From Spirometra erinaceieuropaei (Eukaryota > Platyhelminthes > Cestoda > Diphyllobothriidea > Diphyllobothriidae), in contig CACRXP010000051.1 of NCBI GenBank assembly GCA_902702965.1, forward strand, positions 124,893 through 188,892: a stretch of DNA of 64,000 bases. Reading direction: 5' to 3'. Both the position numbers and the translations under genes were made by a program. How positions within the stretch are numbered: position 1 is the stretch's first letter; each line of letters opens with the position of its first letter. The notes beneath the pieces were generated by a model that did not search any database, had not been told where the DNA came from, and worked only from the letters and a program-made list of their open reading frames with translations. Positions 1 through 12,341 of this stretch are shown one piece after another.

Positions 1-1473
1 TTTTAAGCATATGTCTTGTGCGTCTTAGTTTTTGTAGTCTAATTGTGCAAGTGTGCCGGCAAACGGCAAAATGTTATAGAATATTTAAAAATAAAAAAGG
101 AAGACTTTTAATTATATGCGTAAGTCGATCGTCTCTCTCCTAACGAACCAACACAGTTCCGGTTGCAAAATTACCTCGAACTTGTTTGCATAGCATATAC
201 ATTCCATTTCCTGTATTTTGGGATTTCCTAAGTCTTGTTATTATAGGGCGTCTGTTCCCCATTAGTTAGCTTAAGGGCATCCTTGAGGCCGTTAAAAATA
301 ATACGCCAATTGCATTGTTGTCGTCTCTTTTTTGTATTTTTCTATAAGTAGCGGTCACCAGATTTAAGTGTTCTTCTTAGTTGGTTTTTAGGACGCAGCA
401 TCGTTTACCTGTTATAGCGTTTAAAAAAAGACACAAAAATATTCGGTCATCCGCAACTCCAAGTTATTAAAATATATCTTTGCTACGAAATCCACGCTTA
501 ACTTAACTCACTGAAATAAAAAAATAATAGGGCGTTTGCTTTGCCACTCTTCCGTGACCAGCTAACATTATGAATACCAAACATCTCAGCACTTATCATT
601 TTTGTCTGCTTTGCGTTATTAGTAGTGGTGTCGGGAACGTTAGATGAAGTGCGTCAAAGTCAAAACTGTCTATCTTAATTGCAACCAAGTCTAACTATTC
701 GTCATTTCTGGCGATGTGGAGGATTCGCTTTAAATATTTTTTCTTTGGATTGAAGACAGGTTTCAGTTTTTGTGATCCGGATATGGTGGTAGTACAAGCG
801 GGTGGGTTCTGCGACTTTAACTGCTTTTTGGGTGAAGAGACGGGTTAAGTTTGCCGAAGTCCTCAAATAATCCCATTTAGCCTAAGGTCTCGATCAAGGA
901 TTCGAGGAAATATTAGTTAAAACTGGACGATCATTGACAAAACGTTTATGACAAAAGATGTTATGAAAGTATTTGATCTCATGGAAAGGCGCACTTTTAC
1001 ATAAAATGAAGTGCAAATAACGTAAAATATCCTGTTAACTGCCCGACCACAATTTGTGTAATTGGGTGACGCATGTTCATGATACCCTAGACAGCTTTAG
1101 CATTAGGGTGGGCTTGAGGCTGCTGTTCCTTCCATCTATAGGAACTTGTTGATTTTTATTTCATCAGGTCTTTCTGGATTAATTTCCGACGAAATTGTAA
1201 TCGCCTTATGAGAACAGCTCCAGCTTAAAAACGGATTACCTACTAAGGACAATAATGTAGCAGCATTTTGATGCGGACCCTTTTGTACGAGAATTCTGTA
1301 CCTCAGAGATGTGAAGACATTACTACCGGGCATTTTTCTTAAAATATGCAGTCGCGTTAGTTCTCTCCATGGATGCATTAGGTTTCGATTGCTAGTTCCT
1401 GTACTCCCTATTTATTTTTTACGACATCCCAGTTTGCCAGTTTATTCAAACTTTCGAATTTTTTCTGTTGCAG
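1..1473. other. Non-coding, no supported feature
   Basis: AT-rich sequence with scattered short frames on both strands. A minus frame at 1136-1378 (80 codons) is read from a non-ATG start and has no recognisable motif. I see no repeat or RNA gene. Confidence 0.5.
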
Positions 1474-1515
1474 GCCTAACTTTTCATGTAAAATTCTACA
1501 ACTGGTCTTCTACAA
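1474..1515 (+). CDS. Candidate exon 1 of a plus-strand gene model
   Basis: The acceptor GAATTTTTTCTGTTGCAG is close to ideal. It is followed by 42 bases open in the frame PNFSCKILQLVFY and then GTAATG (1516). Entry and exit are in phase 2. A 56-base intron would join it in frame to 1572-1763; introns this short are common in flatworms. Confidence 0.3.
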
Positions 1516-1571
1516 GTAATGCTTTTTCTGCGCTTGCGGTTTTTGAGACGTGTTTGTTTCTTACATTTCAG

Positions 1572-1763
1572 CCAGAAAGATACAAGGCTACAACGTATAC
1601 TTCTGCATAAGTTGTACGATAAACCGCACAACTATCTGGAAGCCCAGATAAGTGTTTTGGCTATATTCTATCTCTGCATGACACAGCTGCTAGGGTTCAG
1701 CTTTTCAGTGGGTCCCACATCATCTTCCGTGTGTCTTCTGGTATATGCTCCAGATTTAAATTT
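1572..1763 (+). CDS. Candidate exon 2 of a plus-strand gene model
   Basis: Bounded by a strong acceptor (GTTTGTTTCTTACATTTCAG) and a perfect donor (TTT|GTAAGT at 1764). Its 192 bases are open in one frame only: HKLYDKPHNYLEAQISVLAI, then a hydrophobic stretch FYLCMTQLLGFSFSVGP and SVCLLVYAPDLN, which could be a membrane segment. Entry and exit are in phase 2. No family recognised. Confidence 0.38.
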
Positions 1764-2242
1764 GTAAGTATTACGTTTGCTCAGAAATTATTTGTTAACT
1801 GGGAGTAAATCAATGTTTTTGAGACCTATAGGCTCAGGCTGAAATGTTTTGAATATTTGGTTAGAACTCCATCGGCCATAGCGGGGTAACCGTGTGATAG
1901 TCATAAACCGCCAACAGTAGCCAGTAGAAATACCTGACCCCAATGATATGTCATACTTCAAGCGCAGATATTAGCTTCATCCAAACATTCATATCAGATT
2001 TTGGTCTGAGCCTATAAATTCCGAAGAGACTGATTTACTTTAAGTTAGCGTCTAATTCCTGGGGAGAGTAAAAGTCTAACTAAACCTAGTTTTTGAAAGC
2101 AAGTCCAGACGGGTGTCTTCTCATCATTTCTTAACTCTCCGATTTTAAGAAGTCGGGGTTTGTGCCCTTCAGCCTGTTAAAACTATAGGCAGTGGATACA
2201 GTATCTGATGACCTATTCATCATTGAAAGTATTGCTTAAGGA

Positions 2243-2497
2243 ATGGAGTCAGGGTCGCAGAGACGGATTTCTCAGACAGATAATTCAACCAATGCACTAT
2301 CATTTAGACAACAACCGTTCATGTTACACCTGACCGAGATCTATGAAAAACACGCGAGTGATAATGTTGCAAGTGCTTACAAAGGGATGTTTGCTGTAAA
2401 CACGTTAAGCACCTCTTTGGAAAATATGATGGAGCTAAGGAGCAATTGCTTAGTAAAGATTCCGCTTTCCTTGTGCCGTTTTTGTTCCAAAAATTAA
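2243..2497 (+). CDS. Small ATG open frame, unknown
   Basis: Eighty-four codons from an ATG with purine at -3 and G at +4, directly after an in-frame TAA. It begins MESGSQRRISQTDNSTN and contains NVASAYKGMFAVNTLSTSLE. Composition is protein-like and hydrophilic. No domain recognised; it may be a first exon, a small gene or chance. Confidence 0.22.
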   Translation: MESGSQRRISQTDNSTNALSFRQQPFMLHLTEIYEKHASDNVASAYKGMFAVNTLSTSLENMMELRSNCLVKIPLSLCRFCSKN

Positions 2498-2677
2498 ATC
2501 ATAAAAAACTTAAGCTACTGAAAAAGGTGACTTATCATTGCAGAAGTATATCCTCTCTCTCATACGGACTAAGACCCATTTCTAGGTTTAATGTAAACAG
2601 GTCAAACCAATTTTAAACCAAGCATCGTAGGGACATGTAAAGAAACTTGTATGGCAATGACGGCAGTATTTTTATCG

Positions 2678-2785
2678 TCACTGGCAAGTATGCTTCAGGA
2701 ACTTCTTGGTTAACACTGCTTTCACATGTGCTTCTAGTTCGGACTCACCTGTTATGCAAAGCCTTTTGTTTTTGCCTAAACGCAT
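2678..2785 (-). CDS. Small open frame or first exon beginning MRLGKNKRL
   Basis: A minus-strand ATG at 2785 opens a 35-codon frame, MRLGKNKRLCITGESELEAH onward, to a TGA at 2678. Inside it lies a strong donor, AACAG|GTGAGT (2749/2748), after 12 codons. GKNKRL at this distance from the Met is also how ribosomal protein eS1 (RPS3A) begins, but the following residues do not agree, so this may be chance or a relic. Confidence 0.18.
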   Translation of the reverse strand: MRLGKNKRLCITGESELEAHVKAVLTKKFLKHTCQ

Positions 2786-4705
2786 TTTAGTGAAAAGCTG
2801 TAGTTTGCGCCAACAACTTCCGCCACTCTAGGTCAACTCCCCAAAGACACTAGAACAAATTCCAGCGTAGTGGCTGGCGCTGCTTTACTATTGCTTTTAG
2901 TGTCGAAAATGTTTTTCTCAGTAGCACACTTGGTAGGGTTTTCTGATCAAACCGCCGGTCTTAAAAGGACCTCCCAAAGTTGATTTGACTTAAAAACAAC
3001 AAAAGTAGTTCGCTATAAATAAAGCAAAAGGAAGCTTGAGTTTGCTAATTTTTCAATCCTTGGAAAAATGAAGGAGGTAATCGTGTACTTTTATGATGGA
3101 TTTTCCTGATCTTTGGAAATGAGCAGTAACTTCTACCTTTTTCGGACCACATTCTTGGTTTGCTTTCTAATGCGGCCAAATCTTTCCTGCGTCTTTGCAT
3201 AGTGTAGGAAAAGGTCTCAGTTGTTGCCACGGTTAGGGACTGAACTCTCCTGTTAAGGAAGGTATCGAAGAGATATGCCCTTTATTTTGTGTTTAAAAAG
3301 CGGTCGCCCGGTAAATTAGTCGTTTCTCGTTACAATGGCATCGTTTATTACTAAATCGTAATGATATCAGGATTAGAAAATGAAACTCTGATTTACTTTT
3401 ACCGTGGCTAAACGATACGACCTAAGCGTTCAAGTTCGCTTTGTTCTTCTTCACCAGTTAGCCGCAGTTTATAAATGTTCCCTTTTAGTTTTGTTATTTA
3501 ACCATTTGTGATTTTCATAACTTCCCAGACGCTTAGCACTGCTACGTGGGAAGACGCGAGCGCAAGGCAACATGACAGAATAAACAGAAGCGTTTATCTG
3601 TAGCAGTGCATGTCACTGCCCGGCGGCCAAACTGGCTGTGCACACTCGGAGGCCGTTGTTTTCCGTTCCCTGTTTGCTTTGTAAGGCATGGATAACCCGC
3701 GCCCTGGAAGTCCTGGTCGACCCACACTATTTTCTTTTACAATAATTCAGACGCGATTTCCGAAAGCTAAAACTTTAGACTACGGCTGGCGGCAGGGATG
3801 TTCGTTCTCGGTTGAAAAAAAATTAAAAAAGCTTCCGGTTAATCTGGAATGAGAGCATATCTAAGATCGTGTTCAGTGAAGTTCCATTGTTCAGTGCCTT
3901 CCGCCGCTCAAACGCATCTAGTCCTAACGAACAAAATTAAAAACATAAATTTGCTCAGGCGCGCCGACAGGATGCGGCTCTGTAGCAAAAGGAGGAGAAG
4001 CACTCGCCAGGAGGTGTGCTTGTCGTCTGCCGTTTCAAGTAAAAAAATTAGCAAATCATCTCCAGAGATAAGAGTGTTCTGTTCACAGTTTGTCGTGTTA
4101 GGTGCGCTCCTCGGGCTTCCAGTTGGGACTGGTGCATAGTTCATTGCTACTGCCTTTGGATAAAAATGTCCATCTACCGACCCAATATGCACTGCTCTCT
4201 CTCGCTCGACGTCGTTTCCCTTCGGTTTATCCAATGTTTTGTCCACTAGATCTTGAATAGGCTTAGCAGGCCATGGTAAAATGGGAATGTTAAAACGATA
4301 AACCGCACAGAAGACGCAATCTGAGGGTTATATATGCGGCTGAAAACAAAACCCTCCAAAGGCCACCATCCAAACGGGTCATTTAAAACGCCAGATAAAG
4401 AAAGCATGCTTTTCACAGAGCATCCACTTCTCTTCAGTTATTTTTCATTCCTAACAAGCTTTAGTTGCAAAGGCACTCAAAAATACAACCGCAAGGTCAG
4501 CAGGCTACTCCCAAAACAATCAAGCAGTCCAGGCTCGAACCCCAGCTTACCTTAGCCCAGGGTTAGAAAATAGTCGTATAACGAAAGCGCGTAAGCTAAA
4601 AATGATATTTAGGATCTTTTTTGTCTTTTGCAATATTCCACTCTTCGCAATAAATTGCTCTCATGAAGCATTTCGCGAGGTCCCTCATTTGAAATTGCAA
4701 CTTAC

Positions 4706-4777
4706 CATTACAGGGCCAAATCGATCGGCAGGACAGGTTATAGTAAAAGTGGGTTGCTCTGTAACAAGGGTACCGCA
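4706..4777 (-). CDS. Candidate internal exon, galactose-binding-like (FTP/discoidin) domain piece
   Basis: On the minus strand a pyrimidine-rich tract ending GCTACTTCAG is followed by 72 bases and then GTAAGT (donor at 4705-4700). Only one frame has no stop. It codes for CGTLVTEQPTFTITC followed by PADRFGPVM, starting and ending on codon boundaries. The pattern of Cys, about 13 residues, a beta strand of alternating Thr and hydrophobic residues ending in Cys, then polar residues and Gly, is what is seen in the last third of fucolectin/F5-8-type galactose-binding-like domains, which normally continue with a Tyr-Val strand and a CEVEV strand. That exon would lie at lower coordinates; I did not find it before the window start. 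Splice signals and composition make a real exon likely; the domain name is an inference from a short match. Confidence 0.5.
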
Positions 4778-5005
4778 CTGAAGTAGCACAGTTTTTAACA
4801 AAAGGAGTAATTAGAGTCAAAACGAAATTTTTACTGCAATGCAACAATAACGTGCACAACAGTAATGGTCTTGTCTTACGCAATCTATCGTCTTTTGCTT
4901 TTGGTCACATGGCTGATTTTGGATATGACGTTATTCAGCTGATGTTTGCAGGAGTTCCCTTTTTGAGAACGGGGTTGTTCTCTTCTTCTTTTTCTTTCTT
5001 CACAG

Positions 5006-5079
5006 CTTGACCAACTTTGAATGCTTATCATGTTCCATCCACTCTAAAATTGCAGATTTCGTGGGTTTTTCTATATTTA
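5006..5079 (+). CDS. Candidate exon 3 of a plus-strand gene model
   Basis: The acceptor TTCTTTTTCTTTCTTCACAG is among the best in the window. Seventy-four bases follow, then TTTA|GTAAGG. Two frames are closed. The third, entered in phase 2, reads LTNFECLSCSIHSKIADFVG and leaves in phase 1. The entry phase matches the exit of 1572-1763 and the exit matches the entry of 6151-6359. Confidence 0.3.
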
Positions 5080-6150
5080 GTAAGGTTTTCCAAAAGAAAC
5101 TAATATGTTTGTTTAAAGATATAATACTGAACACCCGTCAATACTCTTTGGAGGCTTAGAAAGTGTGCGAAATTAAATTCCCGGCCACCTTTTGAATTCA
5201 CTCTGGCGAACATTAAAATAGCTGGATGTATTTTTAAACTGTTGGCAAAAGTCGCTCTCGAAAATTCGAAAAGCGGGATAGAAGAAGTAGACGTGATAAA
5301 AGCACTTAGCCTCAAAACTGGTATAAAAGAATTATCCTGTTTCTTAAATTAAAAGGAAATCAAAAATAGCTTGCTGGGTGAACAAAATATTCTCTACATA
5401 ATTAGAAGGAGAAATTCGAATTTTGAATATATGTCACAGTAGAAAAAACGAGATTGACTGGAAACCGGAAACATCTGCCTAATTTTTGGACTTCACAGCT
5501 CGCATAGAGATCCACCTTCGGAGATGATGGCGGTAACAGAAAAAGGAAATTTTAAGAATCTCTAAATAACAAACGGCTAGTCTGTAAATATTGTGGATGG
5601 TTGCGCAGGGCTCCGTAGGAGGGCGCAAGACCATTATGCAGCTTGACTAAGTCCTCGGCAGGGGTCCAGGATTTAGCCAACAGCCAAATTGGGCAGTCAA
5701 CTTGGTGCCTGTGGAGTTGGGTTCGTATTTCCTTTCACAGCTCTGAACAATCACTCCGAAGAAATAACCCGGGGGTGTCTTGCCTGTTTACTAGCTTTGA
5801 AAACTCATCCAAGTATTATTAGTCTCAAAGGTTTCATTTAAATATTCCGATTATACATATATGTTGGAGTAACTCGCAAATATTTATTCGCGGTATTCGC
5901 TGTGGATAAGTAAACTTCCTCTTGTTCTTTAGTGATATATCCCAATAGGCAACTGATTATATCATTCGCGTTTGCTGGAGACTTTTGCTGTAGAGGATTC
6001 CCTGACAAGCTGACTGGCTCTCCGGAGTAAATATTCTCCAAAAATTCGGAATAAAACCATCTAAAGCAAATTCCACGTAACGATCATTAGAGCTATAGCA
6101 GCAGCTCTGTTCTGGATGAAGTCACTTTGCCCAAATTTTTCTTTCTTCAG

Positions 6151-6359
6151 TAAAGTTGGAGACCTTGGCTCCTTTGATTATGAACATACATTATAGTCGG
6201 TACTATGTATTTCGCTTATCAGAGAACAGAGCCAGCTCAAAGTATCAAGGAATAAAAATAGTAAAAAGTCCTTACCGCGCGACCCACATGGCCCGTTATG
6301 TAGTTGCGACTGTGCTGCTACCATCGATTAAAAATATGCACTCATTCTGCCTGGCGTGA
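6151..6359 (+). CDS. Candidate terminal exon of a plus-strand gene model
   Basis: The acceptor CCCAAATTTTTCTTTCTTCAG is followed by a phase-1 frame of 68 codons to a TGA at 6357-6359. It includes LETLAPLIMNIHYSRYYVF, KYQGIKIVKSPYRATHMARY and VVATVLLPSIKNMHSF. With the three preceding candidate exons it forms one phase-consistent chain. No family recognised. Confidence 0.3.
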
Positions 6360-6905
6360 CGAACCATATTCCCTTGGGTCTCTTTTACTTGAAAATCGGT
6401 CAACAGCCTCCTTCGTTCTGACTGCAAAGTCCGATCTATCACGATAAAGGTAAATTTTAACAAAATTAGGCCAGCGACTGCAGAAAACTTCATTAACAGC
6501 CCAACATGTCTTAAGCTCAGGAAATTTAGGAATTCCTCTAGTCCTAAAACTTTGCCACAAACCTGTATCAAATCAATAGCCGAGAAAATGCCTGTCTTTG
6601 AGCGTCATGCATGTAGCATACAAAGTGGTTCTTTGATTGCTGTGGTAGATATAACAGTGTGACCATTATCTCTTCCTCTGTTTTCTTTAGATCCTCCAAA
6701 TCCTCTTGCTTCGTTTTCCGTTTGTTCATCTGCGATACAATTTTCGCCAATTTCGGAGGCAGTTATTGCACATTTCTTTTCAAAGACTCATCTCCTTGTT
6801 TCTAACGATTACTGTTCCTATCAGCCTAGCCCAGTCAAGTGGGTATTATCCAAATTGTTTTATGCTGTGTGAACTTTGACTACTCTTTATGATAATATTT
6901 TCCAG

Positions 6906-7083
6906 GTAGAAATTTGAAGCAGGCGTGCACAGCAGAATTTATCAAAACTAACAAATTTTGCAGCGGCTCATCAACTCTAAAGGATACCCTGACATTGCAC
7001 GCCACCTTGAATTGTGTTTACGAATTCACGTGGATTTGTAGATGTCTGTACATTTGGCGAGAAAAAAGGCAATGGGCAGTCAG
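6906..7083 (+). CDS. Candidate internal exon, unknown
   Basis: After ATGATAATATTTTCCAG a phase-1 frame is open for 58 codons (KQACTAEFIKTNKFCSGSST, then VYEFTWICRCLYIWREKR) up to a donor CAG|GTTAGT. Without splicing the frame continues to 7219. Moderate splice sites; not recognised. Confidence 0.22.
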
Positions 7084-10000
7084 GTTAGTTGAGCGCCTGT
7101 TTAAACGGCTTTTAAAGCAGGAAAATAAAATTCCCCGTTATTTTATCACGAAGCACCTTCTAGTTAGCAGTCACCTCGTTCACTCCAAAATATTCTTCCG
7201 AGTATTAGTTGGCGCATGAACAACTTGGACATTGCGCTCCATGTGGCCAACCCACATAGGGCGAGCAGGACCCAACCTATGCGAACAGTTAAACAACGTG
7301 GTCAGCCTCAGCTTGCCTCGGCAAATCTGTTCTTTGATTTACACGTCCCCTCTTCGTGTTAACGTCCCCTTTTTCTTTCCTGAATGGTGTTTTAAAATTA
7401 TCATTCCGTTGACTAGGCTTTGTGCTGTAAACCGTGGCCCTGCTGTTATGCATTGGTTTTTTTGTGGAAATTCAGTTCCCGTATTCCCCATCCATTATCT
7501 TCGTTATGCAGCGACAGATTGCAGCTGATAGGCCTTCGCGAAGTTTGTTGGCTGTAAGAAATTCTTCTATGTATTCCTGTTTTGTATCTTTCATCAGTAT
7601 ACCTTTTCATTCAGATGGAGCTGCGTTCAATCCATTGATAGATAAAACGTCAGTCAGAATGCTACAAGCTAAACGTATAGTTCTTTTGCTCAAAACTACT
7701 TCCCATGCAATTGCAAGTCTTTCAGTACTTTGTTCATAGTACTGACTGCGATTTCGACTTTTCTGTATAAAAAGCAATAGTCCAGTTCTTTTTGAAAACG
7801 GTGGTTTCACGCTCTACCTCGTTAGGGTTCTACAAGATATTTAATTTTCCCGAAACACAATAACAAGGGCTTTGCTAAAAAATAAATCGAAATATCCGTT
7901 CATGTACGCTTATGTGCGATGTTTCCCAGTTTCATCGGTCTTTTTCCCATGCTACTTCAGCGTCAGAAGTTGGATTGGGGTTTATTTGTAAGTAGAAGTG
8001 TACTAAATTAACGGAAAATATGAAGTGCTCAAATTTATTAAATTATGAAACGCTGCACAAACGCATGCGATTGACAGTATGCATACCAAAAATCAACAGA
8101 AACGAGGGAAACTGGAATGGCCATTTCTGGCCTATTATCCGTCGTCAGCCAGTTCCACCTTAACTCCATGTCTGGAAAACCCACAACGTCAGCCCAGATT
8201 CTGATTACTGGGCGTAAATTCTAACGCTTCACAGTGTAAGCATAGGCGCGTTGTCCCGCCAATTGCAGTCGGGAATATAAACTAATGCGAGAGAATCGTG
8301 CGTTGATCAGCTTGAAAATGGGGCGGGCTTAATTCGTTGTACACTATTGGAATCCCAACAGCTGATCTGCCCACAAAGCACGCGATACGAGTATTGCAAA
8401 ATCTTTCTAATCCTTATTTTCCTATTGGAGGGAGTGCGAAATCAAAGATTGTAATATTTCTATCCCGTTTTTAATCTTATTGTGTAGATTAGCAGCCGAT
8501 TGTTGTTTTAATAACTATTGTTGGACAATAGAGCTGTGCTAAACAGCATACGGATAAACGAAACCCCTCAAAGATGCGTCATGCGGGCGTGCAAGATCAT
8601 CGGAACACGCTTGATGGGGTTCTTAACTAGTTCCTATACCGTCAGTTTAGGAAATTATTCGGCATTTGTATATTACTGATTGTCCGCCAGCAGCCTGTGA
8701 ATGTTTCGCTGTTATTCCGCAATAGTCAATGGATCTCAGCTTAAATATTCATGTCGTCTCTCTGACCAAGTCGGAAGAATTTCGTTCCAGAGGATATACC
8801 TCATGTCCGCATACTAATTTTCTCTGAAACTGAGCAAGGTTGCCCAGTAAGTTATTATCATCTTAGTTTAACGCTTGCGGCTCTGGTTAACCATACAGAA
8901 CCTAGGCTTCCTCTGTCCAACAAAAGAGGTATTATGTGTTATTTATTTACATTTGTAACTTATCAAGTAGTTGAATGCAATCATTTTTACTCAGAAAGAT
9001 AAAGAATTTTGCCACTTCCACTTCTGAGCCCAGCAACACAAAAATAGCATCCGTAGTTCCTCAAACAAGAAATATCTGAGACTCTCACTCTTAGGGACAT
9101 CTAAGTGTTCCTGGTAGTCGCCAACCTAGCACTGCCTTGCGACCAAAGTTAAGGAACATTTGGTTTAAGATTTATCAGGATCTGGACCCGTGCCTTGCAT
9201 TGTTCAACACATGACTCATGTATGGATGATTGGAGATGTCAAATAGGCTAAAATGCGCATTTCTGACCAAGGTTTTTTCAGGTCTTTTTCTCCATTATCA
9301 ATCAACCGTCACTGTGTGATCTCTGGCGTTGACATCAGGTTAGAGGTTTGCAACTACCTATCCACCCATGATGATTACCCATCTTAACTGCCAATTGGGT
9401 GGCACAAAATTTTGTGACACAGAAAATTTTTTGTCTAAAACCTGACAGTTTTTACTTGGCAGAAATCGAAAGTCTATCCGCTGGGCCTTTGAAAGTAACT
9501 ATTTTTTAGTTTTATAAAGCACATATCACTAAGCAACGAAATATTTGCATGTTGTTGAAATGACAAGTGAAGATTGATTTCTTAATATTAAGGACGATTT
9601 TATGTTAAATTATTGAACTGTGGTAAATTCCTTCCACCCGAGAATTAACATAAATAATTTTACTTGTCTGGCTAGTTTAATCCAACCAGAACTCACTTTT
9701 TCATATGATTAAACATTAAGTAGTCAAGCAAAATCGACTGATAATTTTTAGTCAGAGTTGCTCATTTACAAGAAACGAACTATTGTTGCCTAAATGACCG
9801 AAATTTAAAGTGATGGGAATTATTTTATTCTTACGTGGTGCACTAAACCATGAGAAAGTGGCGCTGGATTTAAGGAAAACAAAGCCAATTGCGGAATTTT
9901 TTACTGCTGCTTGTGTATATTTTATCCCGTTTACAACAAAATATTTTTTCAAAATAATTTGTTGAATATAGATCGCGTGCGAATCAAAGGCATTACTGTG

Positions 10001-11769
10001 AAAGATATATATTCTTTAATTCTAAATATCACTTAACTGATATCAGAAAAGCGCACCGATTAGGGTTTAAAACTGTCTTTGACTATTATAATGTTAGCGT
10101 TCGTCTGTTGTTTTGCTGATACAGTTTCATAATCTTATTGAATACTCTCCTTATTCTATTGGTTTATTAATGGGACATTTAAAAGCTTAGTTTTGTTTCG
10201 TAGGACTTGAGAAATTTTTTTTAGTCAAGTGTAGTTCTTGCTTTTCAAAAACACCTTTGACTTGTATAGCGACAGCAGTGTGCTTTGTTTTTTATGGCAG
10301 CCAACGGGCATGCTGCTGACTCATATCAGGCCGGAAGAAGGAGGAATAATTGGAGGAAGAGGGGGCGGTAGAGAATGAAAAGTATTTGAATAGTATAGTT
10401 AAATAACTTAAGGCATCCTGTGTTAGCGTAAACCTGTTCATCCGGTTTGTCAAATTTGCGTCAACACTTGATCTAAGAAAATGCAAAGAGCTCCACAAAC
10501 CATGGCAAAAGGACGCTCACCGATCGTGTTACGGAACTCTCTCGCCCTGTTGTGCCTTGGGGCCTCTCTCGAGCCCAGCCAGCAGCCGCACAGCTGTGCG
10601 TATTATGTAGGCAAATGAACTATAATTTTTAATTCCGAGTTACTAGATCTTCTATTCGAAAGACTCACGGTCTAATTGTGATGCGGATGAGAGCAAATTT
10701 TCGGTGCGTCCTGTTGATTCTGAATTTTTTCCATTTAAGTTGATATGTGCTGCAAATTCAGCGCATACTTCAAAATCGGCCTTCCTCGGATGACTGGCAG
10801 ACGTCCGTTGTTATACTTTTACAGAGATATAAGGTCTTATCGAATTCAGTTCGTGGGATACCACGATGCGCCTCAAGTCTTGCAGATTGACCTGAACACA
10901 GCTTCGCTTGTTTTTCAGACGATGATTGCCGTACTGACATCCAGAACGTGTATTCCGTTCATAGTTTTGTAAATGGCTTTAATTGGTTGCTGTTCGTCTG
11001 TCCTTTAAAGTCTTGTTGATTTTAATGCCGGCGTCACCCCGCATGCAAAACGTCGTTGTAACATGAACTTTCTGGATGAACAAAACAACAAAGCAATCAA
11101 TAAATTCACGTCTTTGAATATAATTCAGTGAAGAAAGGGGCTCTCACACTCGAAAGGACAACAAAAAAGCCAATTGTATCGTCCCTGAACTCGTTCTTCT
11201 TGACCGGGTATACCGTTCTCAATCGCGATAACAATGTGTGGGATTAAATTTGCACCGAAATTTTCGAAGGAACGTCGCTCTCTTCCTAACTCATGGATAA
11301 ATGCTCCATCAAGACGCTGGCGACTAACGAGTGCGCGCACTTTAGCCCGCCAATGCCCACAACCGAATAACTGGTGTTCTGTTGGCAGTTCCCATTACAC
11401 TGGCTCCATGGTGGTGGATTACTGTTGATAGGTGAAAGTGCAAACAAGCTGGAAAATAGAATTATTCTCCATTTATGCTAACTTATACGTTTACTTCGTT
11501 CAGTGTCCGTATGGTCGCCTGCGATGGGAATGGTTGTTGCGGACCCATAAATTCCTCTTGAAAGACCGTTAGCCACAGTGCGCAGATAGCCGTTCTTTCT
11601 TAAAAGTGTAGATAGTTCTTTGAGGCAGAGAAATTTTTGCATCCAGACACGGTTTTTGATCTTCATTAGCACTGTTGGCCTATATGAAAGGTGATCTTTG
11701 CGCAAAATAAACTTAATCTCAAGGGTAGTCTCGACTGAACGTGTGGTAGCAGCTACATTTTTGTTTCAG
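7084..11769. other. Non-coding stretch with a GC-richer patch
   Basis: Overlapping open frames at 7232-7739 lie in a GC-richer patch and resemble no known protein. 8791-8846 has an acceptor (TTTCGTTCCAG) and donor (CCCA|GTAAGT) around a 56-base open segment DIPHVRILIFSETEQG, which could be an exon. The stretch 8900-10500 is AT-rich and empty. Confidence 0.4.
7961..7987 (+). CDS. Possible 27-base micro-exon
   Basis: Twenty-seven bases lie between a good acceptor (CTTTTTCCCATGCTACTTCAG) and a good donor (TTT|GTAAGT). The length is a multiple of three, as in flatworm micro-exon genes, but one isolated case is weak evidence. Confidence 0.15.
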
Positions 11770-11918
11770 GCTTATCCATGACCTCGTCTGCTGATCATAA
11801 TCCTGATCAACAGCCGGGACACAAACCTCATTGTGCGCATCCACCGCAGAGATTAAGTCTGGCTGACGGATCACCAGCAGCATCGGGCAGGGATTTATCC
11901 GACCTTGTCAGCTGCTAA
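11770..11918 (+). CDS. Candidate terminal exon, Ser/Pro/His-rich tail
   Basis: After the strong acceptor CTACATTTTTGTTTCAG a phase-1 frame runs 48 codons to a TAA at 11916-11918. It contains SADHNPDQQPGHKPHCAHP then RLSLADGSPAASGRDLSDL. Low-complexity hydrophilic residues suggest a disordered tail. It opens a GC-rich block that continues to about 12190 with no further frame I can support. Confidence 0.3.
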
Positions 11919-12341
11919 CCTACTTTGTGGTAACTCAGAGATTCATTTGGTGCTGATGACTCATCGTTAGACCCCATTAGTGGTTCGTCTCCGCAGTATG
12001 TTCACACTGTTGGGCTTTCGATCACAGTTGCTTGCCAGTGGTATGACTGCCTAAGGGTGGTATGCGAAGCCCACAAAACACTCATTATCCCAATCTCCAC
12101 ACGTCTGTTTCCGCCTGCCTTTGATATTGTTTGCTTGAACGTTCCGCCGCCTGCTTGCGGCCTCCGTCGAGTCACTTGAAGTTTGTCTCCTCTCACGAGC
12201 TAAACTAATCAGGCTTAAAACTTAAAAAATGTGTGGAAAGGTTCCCGCTTTAATTACATACTAGATGTCTTGCCTAAATCGACCACAGTAATTCTCGCAT
12301 AATGGGGTTAATGGATAGTCCGTCCGTTCCTATATTTCCAG

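Noticed and set aside
4525..4545. Isolated minus-strand B box (GGTTCGAGCCT)
   Set aside because: No A box at a suitable distance and no tRNA-like folding around it.
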